64,000 bases of DNA from Terebella lapidaria. Lineage: Eukaryota; Annelida; Polychaeta; Terebellida; Terebellidae. Where the stretch lies: the NCBI GenBank assembly GCA_949152475.1, contig OX424562.1:4464001-4528000 (forward strand). Direction: 5' to 3'. The translations under genes were made by a program, and so were the position numbers. Below the pieces are notes generated by a model. It saw nothing but the letters and a program-made list of their open reading frames with translations. It was not told the DNA's origin and did no database searches. Below, piece by piece: positions 34,598-46,215 of this stretch (its first letter is position 1; the number at the start of each line of letters is the position of its first letter).

Positions 34598-37190
34598 TGA
34601 GTTTCTACCAATGATTTTTGTTGAGGTCACTGCTAATTTCAAAATTCCGACATGTCATTCCATGCAACGGCTTTCACACTTTTATGCCATCACGTTCGTA
34701 TCAACAAGAGTCGTGTATGAAATTTGCAAATGAACACAAGCCTACAGTAATTATCAGGCTCTGAAGACAAGTCAGGTGATATCACTATCAGTTCTTCCAT
34801 CAAAGAGCAGTTTATCTCCGAAGTCAATGGACGCTATTGAATTTACATACACAGACAATAGTCTGCTTCATGGACGGAATGAACTTGTTGCACACATGAA
34901 ACTATAAAGTGGGTTCTTTTTAGCAAACATTGTTTCTACAAGGTGGACATTTTCTAAGTAGCAGACATCTATTCCATAGTTACCTATTTGCTTTGTGTAT
35001 AATACATAAATGTGCTTGGCTTTGTAAACATTCACATCAGAGAACAACTTATTCACTTTGTCTTTATCAACCATTCTCCACCATAAGCAAACTATAACTT
35101 CGTTATTTGTGTCATTGTAAAGGAACTATAATAAATGTGGCAGAAGTAAGTCACCATCATTTTAGTTATATTTCCAGTGAGAAGTATCCATGTCTCTGCG
35201 AGATGCATCGAAATGCAGGAGGTAATGAATAAACTTTGCCCCACAAAAAGTGGCTAGTCCCACGCATCTCGAGTTTCATTGATTGAAGAAATAAAATCTG
35301 CAATTAATTGCCTGGACACTGTCTCTTCCACTTGAACCAGTCAAGTTGCAATGACCTTAATCGCATGTGACATTTTTTCATCAGGCATTATTGTTCATTC
35401 TGTCTTGTAGGTGGATTCAGAAAGAACGCCTACACCATTGTACACAGGTAAGACAAACCAAGGTCCAAACGGATTTCATTAGGGTCAGAAGCTCTGGCTG
35501 TTAGTCGGCGTGATTGTATGGTGGATGATCTGAGCAGAAGATAATCGAGCAGTCCTGTGATTGTTAGAGAGCCGAGAGCGATACGAGGGAGGTCCATGTG
35601 AACCGTGTATCACCAGCTGCATACACGTCGATGATGGGAGGGTCCCTCCCACAAAACTGTCACAAAACACCTGGTTTTTCTCAGGCATTGCTTCCAGAAT
35701 GACAGACGTCTGCGACAGAGATACTGTGAAGAGATGGACAACCAGTTGAACGTGGTACCAGATGTGACATCTGCCTAATCACAAGGTGAAAAGCCATGCA
35801 GGGTATTCGATTGCTCAGCGAACACGAACCGACTTGAACAACCAGATCCTACTGAAAACATGTTTTACATTCAATATGCGACATTGCAACAAGATGACAT
35901 CGAAGTCACGTTGCCGAGGAAGAACCGACAGGAATTTAGCAATCCAAACTGCAGAACACGAAATGATTATGTCCTAAAAGTCAAGCACCCGAAGAGTAGA
36001 CACCATCCAAATAACACACAACTGGCTCTAATTGATTTCTAGCGATCAAGTCATACGATAATATTGCACAAAAACAGAAATAATACCCAAAAAAAAAAAC
36101 TCCACCGCTATGTATGTTCAATTTCCTCCATTGATCTATTAATGTGGATGTAATAATGGAACATATTAGTGTTCAACAATACCCATCAGCACTAAACCCG
36201 TCATTGTTGTCTCTATACAATCATACCCTATACATACTAGTGATAGAGGACTCATAATCATACCCTAGGCCTACTAATAGCGGACTGTATTGAATAACAC
36301 GCATGAATAGGTTATCTCTGGATTCTTGCCATCCAGTATTAATGAGCAACATTGTTTGAGTATGACACCTTTGAATGTCTACAAACGATTGGCTTGTTGT
36401 AGTGTGGTTGCAATAAAATACAGGTGCCTCCGAATATCATCTCATCATTACCTTGTAATTGCTTCCAGCATACGTCGGACAATATAATTAGTCTGAAAGA
36501 ACAAAGCGATACTCAATATCGAATAATATGTGGAATGCCCTACTATTTTTTGCTCAAACTAAAGATTTTCTGTACAAAATAAGACGATCACATTATGCAC
36601 ACATTACGGCTGAAGGATATGTTTACGGTGAATGGTTATCATATTGATATAGCACATCATAACATGGCAAATAGTGTTCGCTAGTTGTTGGTATGTGAAC
36701 AATTATACATTATATATCATGGATATATCACAGATCAAAATTACATAAACATACTAATTGACATATAAACCTAAAGTAATGCATATAACAAAGCACTTGT
36801 CACTGATATATCTGTATGAATATATTACAGATCAAAATTGCATCAACATATTGAGTTGAAATATAAATCTAAACTGATGCATACAACAAAACACCTATTA
36901 CTGATGTATTTAAGATGTACTTAACTTCAAACAATGATGTGCACCATAATGAATATACCCGACTGTAACATGTAATCCATGAAACTATCACAACGGATAT
37001 CATAACCCTTTTAGCCATACAAAACACACTGGAAATTTCGTGAAAGGAACAAGTGACTGGAATAAAAGCTTGGTGTGTTCCTTATCACTTGGATCATGCG
37101 CAGTGCAAATCATGAACGTCTCAAATGTGATTTACTTTTGTGTACGAGAACTTTGTTATTGTTGTTAAAGTATGCATATACAAAGGTCAA
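34598..37190 (+). repeat. Repeat R, copy 2, right piece (with extra sequence)
   Basis: Two segments clearly match copy 1: about 36,150-36,215 (tattagtgttcaacaatacc...) and about 37,080-37,185 (agtgcaaatcatgaacgtct). The intervening 34,600-36,110 has no counterpart in copy 1, so it is either an extra insertion or sequence lost from copy 1. It contains short frames (34,868-35,074 minus; 35,860-36,042 plus) that are not recognisable as genes. The rest is AT-rich. Confidence 0.5.
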
Positions 37191-40025
37191 AAGATGGGAA
37201 GTAGATAGATAAAAAAAAAAAAACATCTCATAAATGGACACAATACTGGTGATGATTCGAGTTCTCTCAACGTATTAATGTAGTCTTTGGTTGAAATAAA
37301 ATCTTCAAACCAATGTCTGGTTTGAATTTTGTGGTTCAAAAGTTTCATTTGTGACTTCTATTATAATCAGTTAGCCTGCCTTTGTGTTCCTCCATAAAGA
37401 ATATAATGTTATTTTAAACCAGCAGGTCATCTCTCCAACATATAATATTTCAATTCATTTATTTATTTACCCCCACATTTTCCCTGATCATGTGCGATAT
37501 TCAGGTGAATTTGACACCAACATACCTTTGGAACTTCAGGCTATAGCCTGTTCATGTATTAAGTAGTTATTGCAGGCTATGGTCTAATTGGTACCCCCTA
37601 TCCCTTCCACACTCTTGAATACACCCCTGCTACTGGCCTCTCATGAATGCCACACTAAATCCAATTATCCTGTTTTTGAACATATTTAAACATTGTTTTT
37701 CAGTGGATGTACCAATCTACCTGTGATAGTGCGTCTGGCCACCTTGTTCTGATAAATTCACTAGACTGCGGATAGAATGGATCTAGAACTAGCCGTGACC
37801 TCACAGTCACGTGACATATTCCACGGCCCTTGATTGGTTGGTGTGTGAGGGTCAAGGATGTGATTTGATAACTTTGTTTTGAGAGCGAGGTCGAATATTC
37901 ATCAGTTGTGATGTGTGCTGTACATTGTACATTCACAGTACATTGTTACAGAATAATGATTGAAAAAGAACTACAAATATAAGTGTTATTGGTGTTCCCC
38001 TCTTTGTGCTATCTCCAAACATGTTATGAACATAAATGCAGCTATATCGTCTTATAATGTCTTAGGTGACATATGAGCCTATCTAAAGTTTGCGAGTAAC
38101 TTTGGTTGAAACTTCATGCATCAAATCAATTAAAAATGGAAATGATATTTGTATAAAGACATTACATTAGTCGAAAGAGACGCCACACAAACAAACTGAA
38201 CAGTAAAATCTTGGGAGTTTTGTGATGTCTATGTCGATTGTTTCTGATGTAGTGAGGTCGATATAAAAGATCATGTGCAGACGCGTTCGCAGACACACAT
38301 CAGACTGGGATGGGATTCATGTGAAATTGCGATGGATATGACAATGATCTGGCTTTAGTGTAATTGGACAAGTCCTTGTCAACATGTATTAATTGACAAA
38401 ATTCATTTCAACATAAAAACAATTGATTCGTCTGGCTTGAAACACAAGTCGCACGTTAATGTTCGCCATGTAGGCCTGTGCTACAATTTGGAAGTCGACA
38501 CCGATCCACTTGGAAGCATTCCATTGCTCGAAGCAATACAACAAATATGTCTGCTTCGTAGTAAAAAGGTGTATGTAGTGACATCTACCTTGTACATATG
38601 CAGTATATCTATAGCTTCAGAAAAGAATAATCATGGGTCACTGGATCAAATGATACATACATGTAACTGATAAGACTCAGACAATGTAACATTATACTTT
38701 CATATTATTATATATTTCCTACAGTCGAGCAGTTTGGCCCATGCCTTTCACGTGGGTCAAGATAAAAAAAACTGAATGTTCCAAGGTGAAAAAGGCAAAA
38801 CTAAGATGCCGGTTAATCAGGCTTTTGTCCAGAGCTCCACTGCCAAAAAAGGCATTGTTTTCTCGACAAGTACGAACGCCTACGCCATGTCATCAAAGAC
38901 ACCTTCAGCTGGTGTCCTTGACAAGATTTCCGTGTCAAAAACTGGAACGAAATGAAAAGCATATTCTCGGATAGACACAAACAACCAGAAGACAAAGGCC
39001 GGGTTCAGGGACGGAGTTCATGGCAGACGTTGTTTATACCCGTTGGTAATTGAGTCTAAACCAGAAAACAGCGGATGGGTTGGGCGGAGGTGGGGGAAGG
39101 GATAGAGTGACTAATGATCGCGGCGCAAGTAAGATACAAAATATGATACTTTAAAGATCACACCTTCTGGTTTAAAATTGCATCATGTTTTTTGTGAAGG
39201 TGACGCGGGTGCGCGAGCCACGTGTTAACATACCCGACAACACTCAGAGGTCAGTAATAACATGAGACAGCTCATCAAGTGGCACAGATCACCAATCTGA
39301 TTATCTCAACTTTGTTTCCCTTGGATTTGTTCTCCAGCATTCAACACATGCATCGGATTGTAGTTTTCTATCCAACTGAAAATTCGCAAATTTGATACAA
39401 CATTCATATGAGCAAAATAAGTGCAAATCGGTGGATTTATAAATTGTGTTTGTTTGTGCTTATTTTTGCTTTCATAATTAAACGAAATGTTCTCCCAATG
39501 ATAACTGAAGTGTCTTTTGACCTTTACACCTTGGCATGTTTTCATTCTACATATACAGTGTGTGGGCGGTTATCCGATAATAACACTATATCAAACCTTC
39601 TCAGTGTGAAACTATGAATCATCAAACCCAATCGTGTAGATGATGTAACAACTAGCCACAGTCGGCAACGAACATGTATTGATCATGTTATCAATTGTTG
39701 CATGATAGCTGACTTTAGTACGAGAGAGAGATTCTGGTCAGATAACACCAACCGAAGAGCCTGACACCAACGCTCTGTCACACAATTGAAGGAACGCACT
39801 CTGATTACTAACGCAGCCACACCATATATGCTATATTACGTACATATTGTTATGTTGTATCACACTTTTCCAAACGGGTAGTTTACGAAAGGTGATACAC
39901 ACATGATGATTATGAAGTATTACAGTTGAGCAGTTTGTATCATGTTCACATTGATTTGATTGTGAACAGTAACTGGTAAACCTGAATGTGCGAAGGCAAC
40001 AAAACGTGATACTGATAATAAAATC
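37191..40025. other. Intergenic sequence, no recognised gene
   Basis: 2.8 kb with no repeat family shared with the rest of the window. Only one short candidate frame is listed (38,776-38,955). CACGTG occurs near 38,748. No promoter could be tied to a gene. Confidence 0.4.
38776..38955 (+). CDS. Possible 59-codon small ORF
   Basis: ATG to TGA, 59 residues, preceded by an in-frame TGA. The product is basic at the N-terminus (MFQGEKGKTK) and then Ser/Thr/Lys-rich (STAKKGIVFSTSTNAYAMSS), a protein-like composition. No family was recognised and no splice context supports it. It may be a small gene, an exon remnant or chance. Confidence 0.15.
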   Translation: MFQGEKGKTKMPVNQAFVQSSTAKKGIVFSTSTNAYAMSSKTPSAGVLDKISVSKTGTK

Positions 40026-40028
40026 CAG

Positions 40029-41034
40029 GGGCCTAGTGCGCCAAACCGTCGGTGAAGCGTCGGTGACAACGTCCGTCGTAAAAACACCAACGTCCGTCGT
40101 GAATTTTGCGTCGGTCAGAAAGTTGGTTTGCACCAAGCTGTCCGTCGTTGAAAACTAACGTCCACAGGACGTAAAGTCTGCGACTCCTACTGAGCAGTCG
40201 TAGATGGGTCGTACAACTTTTGAAATCGTGTACCATTCAATATAAGTTGAGTAAAATATTTCTTATCTGCGCGATATCTTCACATAACACTCTGATAGCG
40301 TTGGGTGCAGCTGTTATTAAACTTTTAATGATTGCAGAGTATCAGTATAATTATGCAACACATGCGCTGTTATGATGGTTGCGTTGAGCGCGGAGAATCA
40401 AATCATGAAACTGTATTATATCATTTGTTTTATATATTATTTCCAAATACTTCGATATATTGATTCACAAACACAATGTACACGACAGATTATATTACGA
40501 TAAGGGAAGATAATACTGCTCATTATGCATCAATAGGCATGTTATGGTTGGTCTGTTGCAATTATTTACCTTAGGACTTAGGTGTTACCCATTGCTGAAG
40601 TACAATACATGTGTGAAATATTGGAATCGCACGAAGTAAAATATACATTCATTGTCTACAGATTTATTTTAGGCTTCAATAGGTTTATGCTTGCTGCTAC
40701 AGTGCATACAGGAGTTGTTACAGTGATTGTTTGTATAATTTGATGTCAACACCATACCTTTCCAGAATCATACTGTACGTGTATTTCCTACACCAGCCAT
40801 CCATATACTATGCATTTCGACTGTTAAAACTGATAATCTTGATAACCAAGACTCGAATAAGTATGCCCCGATCCGTCGGTAGGCACGCCGACGCGTCGGA
40901 CCTACGACCAATTTGCGACTTTTTGGTACACACCACACGGGCGGTGATTTCACGACGGACGTTTCTACGACGGACGTAGGTTCCACCGACACTCAACCGA
41001 CGCTTGTTTTACGACGGTTTGTTGCACTAGGCCC
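40029..41034. mobile_element. 1.0-kb TIR element with subterminal GTCCGTCGT repeats
   Basis: The ends are inverted (GGGCCTAGTGC at 40,029; GCACTAGGCCC ending at 41,034) and flanked by CAG (40,026-40,028 and 41,035-41,037). Inside each end are several inverted copies of acgtccgtcgt/acgacggacg-type words (about 40,040-40,165 and 40,875-41,020). The middle is plain AT-rich sequence without a transposase. A 3-bp duplication and GGGCC ends would suit a PIF/Harbinger-like non-autonomous element; the class is inferred. Frames overlapping the ends are repeat-derived. Confidence 0.75.
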
Positions 41035-41037
41035 CAG

Positions 41038-41800
41038 ACCTTCGCCCAAAGATTGAAAAGCTCTTGTTTCAAGCATCTCATTGCATCTACACTCTAAAAC
41101 TAAACTCATCACAGTGATTTGAAATGACTCATCAAATGCGGTTCAGTAAAGGCGCAGGGCAGGGATTTTGCGCAAATATCCCTGTACGGTAGTAACACCA
41201 CTAACATGTTTGTATTGATGTCTTTATGGCATATGCTGGTTTCGACAAGCAAATAAAATCAATGTTGGTTTCATGTAAAGAACGCTAAATTATTTCATTT
41301 AGATTCCTGGTTCTGCGGAGGACGGTGTGAAGTGAAGGGTATACATAGAAATATCACCTGTATATGTTTTATTTTTTATAACTTTAGGCGATATGATACT
41401 CATGGTGATGAGATTTTGATCTGATTAAACGAGTCACTCGGTGATATAAAAAATCTCATACTCCGTGTTTATGATGAGGTTGATGAGTTTACAGTATCCC
41501 TTTATGTACTTTTCAAGAATGAAGAAAGTCAAACCACTATGATGAGTTTTTGTTTAGAGTGTATATGTTCGTATAGATGTTTCGATAAGTTTATTTCGAG
41601 ATAATGTATAACATTTCAAAACCTATGCTCACATTCTTGACATATCTGTTTGTTAATAATGTCCGACAAGTGGACATTATTAAAACAAGTGAACGCTGGG
41701 CAAATCAAATACAAAACATGATACGTTGAAGATTACTTGTAAGTTCGGAACTACATCATGGTATTTTTGGGCGAAGATCCGAGAGGCTACCCACTTGCAT
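41038..41800. other. AT-rich intergenic sequence
   Basis: No exon, repeat or structured element was recognised between the TIR element and the tandem duplication. Confidence 0.4.
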
Positions 41801-43543
41801 AATGCATATACAACTAAAATATCGAAGTCATGAATAAGTTGCACGTGTCTATGAGGCATTGTTTGTTACAATTCTGCTCAGAAAAAAAGATGAATATCGT
41901 GCGTTTTTCAACAAGATAATGTCAATAGTTTTTCAACAAGATGATGTTATATATTGGTTATATTATTCGTGAAAGTACCCAATAATGATAAAGTTACCAG
42001 AGCCAGTCAGTACACCAGTATAGTTAGTGTCACATGCACTGACTGTTACATATATATGTTATAAGAGTCTAGATATATAGAGTCTAGAAATTTATTTATC
42101 AAAACACGTGCCCGCCCCTGATAATCTGATAATAGATGGTACTAGACAGGGGATTGGTAGTTTTCCTGCGTGCTAATACACCCTCCAGGCATAAAATAAA
42201 CACACTACAGATTTGTTGTGAATGTCTGCCCCTCGTGCTTATTTCCTCATTTGATCCCAGGGCTTGCCACCAATATTGAACTTTCATACGCTCAAATCAG
42301 ATACCTTGCATCAAGGCACAGAATTACAGAGACGGCAAAATACTGACATGCTCTGAACACAATTGAGATACGCAGTCCGAAAAAAATTGAGATTATGTCG
42401 CCCTGTGAAGATGAGACTTTTGCTCGTTATACAGTTATTTCACACAGATGTCAAGATTGTGTTTCGTACCATTATCCACATCGGATATTTGGAAAAAAAC
42501 GAATGTATGCCATCGAGTGTCGCACATCCGTTATTTGTGACATCATACTTGTACATGTATCAACAAAATGTCAACTCATCAGTTATCTGATAGATTAGAC
42601 AATTGTTATGCCCAGTACATTGTAAGCTGTTGAAAAAATATCATATGATGGTCAACCTCATTAGCCCACGTGTGTTTATCTCATTACAATATTTTTTTTT
42701 ATTCACTTGAAAATTACAAAAGCGAGAGAAAATTATGAGGCTATAAAAAATGACATCGTTTGACACAAGCGTACATCTAATTGGCACGTAATCCCAGTAA
42801 TGTAATATCTTCATCACCGGGGCAATATGAATATCAAGTCATTAAATGGCCACTCCCAAATATCATATGTTAACGTGATAAACATGTTAATAACTCAGTG
42901 GACCACATCTACAGAAGTATTGGAATACAAATAAGGCAACCAGTTCAACTTTTGTTCCATATATGCTAGAATATTTTACGTGTAACCATGGTCTGAAGCA
43001 GCTCGAGAAATCACACTTTAGCCCCGCACATGACAGTCTTCCTGCGTCCTTACAGACCCTAACAAAGACTAACGTAGATTTGGAAGGAACTACTTTTTTG
43101 GCGGAAGTTATGTTTCGGCCGGGGTCAGAGATAAGTGCGCCTGGGATGACACTAAAAGCAATCTTTTGTTAGCAAGCATTCATCAAAGATGTAATATAGA
43201 AGCGATAAGATCCTCCAGTATTGGCATATCCGCAAATGTGTTTGGGGTTTTGGTAAATTTTAATAAACAATATATATTATCCGACGTTTAAATCCCAGTC
43301 GCGGAAAGATTTGAATCAACTCTCCATTTTAATCATCCAAGCGATAGCGTTAAGCCTATGGAACTGTTAATACATGTATAAAGTATAGCGATCGGTACCC
43401 GTAATATGTCATATGATATTACATGCGTTGAAAGTCATGATTTATCACAGTCATTGGTCTGTTATTGGAGGTATCTCGACACCCAGCTGAACACTAAACA
43501 CACAAATAATTGTTCACTCGATATGGACTGAGCCGCACTTTGG
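41801..43543 (+). repeat. Tandem segmental duplication, copy 1
   Basis: Collinear with 44,317-46,215, sharing words such as cgcccctgataatctgataa, gtgctaatacaccctccagg and cttgccaccaatattgaact. It has diverged by many substitutions and short indels. Frames that appear in one copy (42,363-42,590; 45,234-45,425) are not conserved in the other, so it is non-coding. In both copies the duplicated block runs straight into FX sequence. Confidence 0.8.
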
Positions 43544-43559
43544 ACATGATGAGACGGCC

Positions 43560-44280
43560 ATTTCTGTGAAATTGCTTGGGGTTTATTATCATTAAGAAAT
43601 GCATAGGAATCTAGATATGTACCATTGTGGCGTATAGTTTTTGTTGCCATTAAATTGTTATTCTGCGCGTAGTGGTCATTTTGGTTCTTCGATCGACCAG
43701 TTGGAGAAAGAAGTTCTGATCCAAAATCAAGTTACTATATTAAAATAATGTAGAGTGAATTAAAATAAATATGATTTCCCATTTGAGTGTGCCAATACGT
43801 AGGCTCTATCTTGAAGTGTTCTGTGAGTTTAATCCGCACAGCTCCCATCATGAATTAAAAATTGGGTGAAATTTTTCAAAGTCCAACCAATTTTTCAATG
43901 GTTTGCTGGAAATGGCTCAAAACGAATAGTGACTCGATTTGGGACATACAATTTTTTCGTTGACCCGTCAAAACTAAAAAAAATGGCCGCCACACGCAGA
44001 CCGGCGATTCAAGGGCAACGGAACTTATATACGTCATAGAGGAACATGAGGGGAATGTTTTGAAACAAAATTCTCAAAACTGATCAGACAGTTTTTGAGA
44101 AAATGGCCACCAAAGTCCAAAGTTGACCATTTTTCGTCAAAAATGGCTGGCAAATCAGGCAAAAAAAATTCAATGAAAAAAATTTCAAAAAACGTCTTTA
44201 GATATTGGCCCAAAGTATGTTCTGACAAATATATGGGGAAATTCATCATGTCAAATAAATGACGGACGAAAAACTACGAC
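43560..44280. mobile_element. FX-family element, internally deleted derivative
   Basis: 43,590-43,740 matches 47,540-47,700 (gcataggaatctagatatgt, ttcttcgatcgacc), and 43,790-44,230 matches about 48,820-49,200 (caaaatggccgcc-type words, aactgatcagacagtttttg). It therefore joins two parts of the full FX element and lacks its left half and its right hairpin terminus. Confidence 0.65.
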
Positions 44281-44288
44281 AATACGAC

Positions 44289-44340
44289 GATATTTTACTC
44301 GCATATATGCACAATAGTGCATATATACGAGTAAAATATC
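44289..44340. other. Near-perfect palindrome: 24-bp arms, 4-base loop
   Basis: The arm at 44,289-44,312 (gatattttactcgcatata...) and its complement at 44,317-44,340 differ at one position around the loop aata. The right arm is also the first sequence of duplication copy 2; copy 1 has the matching gcatatacaactaaaatatc near 41,801. The palindrome thus lies exactly on the junction between the two duplicated blocks. Confidence 0.8.
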
Positions 44341-46215
44341 GAAGTCATGAACAGGTTGCACGTGTCTACGAGGCATTATTACAATTCTGCTGAGAAAAAA
44401 ATGATTATTAACATGCAAACTTTTTCTAAACAAGACAATGAAGGTATTGGTCAGATTTTTCGTGAAAGTACCCAATAATGACAACAAAATGTGTACCAAG
44501 ATCACCAAACCCAGTCAGTACACCAGTGTAAATAGTGTCACATGCACTGAATGTTACACACAAGTGTTGTAAGAGTCTAGAATGTAACGATGTGTTATGT
44601 ATTACAATACTAGTATGTCCAAATATTACCACATTGTGTTGATGTGGAGTTATCATGATATTTCACATGTAGTTTTGTACTGTTAACCTAAGTGACATAC
44701 CCAAGAACATATCTATAAATTTCCTTATCAAAACACGTGACCGCCCCTGATAATCTGATAATAGACGGCACTAGACGGGAGATTGGTAGTTTTCCTGCGT
44801 GCTAATACACCCTCCAGGCATTGAATAAACACACTACAGATTTGTTGTGAATGTCTGCCACTCGTGCTTATTTCCTCGTTTGATCCCAGGGCTTGCCACC
44901 AATATTGAACTTTCCTACGCTCAAATCAGATAGCCTGAATCAATTAATGTACTCTAGGAAGCAAAACCGTGCAATAATGACCAAACTGGCACAGAATTAC
45001 AGAGACGGCAAAATACTGACATGTTCTGAACACAATTGAGATGAGCAGTCCGAAAAAAATTGCGATTATGTCGCTCGATTATGTTTTGCTCGTTATACAG
45101 CTCATTTCATACAGATGTCAAGATTGTGTATCGTACGATTATCCACATACAATGAAAGTGGAAAAATGAGTACGACATGGATGCTATAGTATCGCACATC
45201 TGTTATTTGTGACATGATACATATATAAAAAAAATGTCAATTAATCAGTTATCTGATAGATCAAACAATTGCTGTGTCCAGTACATTGTAAGCTGTTCTG
45301 AAAACCATATGCTGGTCAATCTCGTTCGCCCACGGGTGTTTATCTCATTACACTATTTTTTTTATTCACTTGAAATTAAAAAGGCGAGAAATAATTATGA
45401 GGCTATGAGAAATAACATCTTTTGACACAAGCGTACATCTAATTGCCAAGTAATCCCAGTAATGTAATATTTTCATCACCGGGGCAATATGGATATCAAG
45501 TCATTAACTGTGTGGCCACTCCCCAATATGAACGTGATGAACATGTTAATAACTCAGTGGACCACATCTACAGAAGTATTGAAATACAAATAAGGCAACC
45601 AGTTCAACTTTTGGTCGCAAAGCGAAACTCCATATTTGCTAGGATATTTCAATAGACAACCATGGTCTGAAGCAGCTCGAGAAATCACACTTTAGCCCCG
45701 CACATGACAGTCTTCCCGCGTCCTTACAGACCCTAACAAAGACTAACGTAGATTTGGAAGTAACTACTTTTTGGGCGGAAGTTGTGTCTCGGCCTGGGTC
45801 AGAGATAAGTGCGCCTAGGATGACACTAAAAGCAATTCTTTGTAAACAAGCGTTCATCAAAGATGTAATATAGAAGCGATAAGATCTTCCAGTATTGGCA
45901 TATCCACAAATGTGTTTGGGGTTTTGATAAATTTTAACAAACAACATATATCATCCGACGTATAAATCCCAGTCACGGAAAGATTTATATCTCAACCCTC
46001 TATTTTAATCATCCAAGTCTATGGAACTGTTGTAACTGTTGAACATGTATAAAGTATAGCGATCCGTGCCCGTAATATGTCATTTGATATTACATGCGTT
46101 TGAAGTCATTATTTATCATAGTCATTGGACCATTATTGGAGGTATCTCGACACCCAGCTGAACACTGAACACACAAATGATTGTTCACTCGATATGGATT
46201 TAGCCGTTCGTTTGG
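44317..46215 (+). repeat. Tandem segmental duplication, copy 2
   Basis: Collinear with 41,801-43,543 with scattered insertions, for example an extra 50-60 bp near 44,580-44,700. It ends at tttgg (46,211-46,215), where the full FX element starts. Confidence 0.8.
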
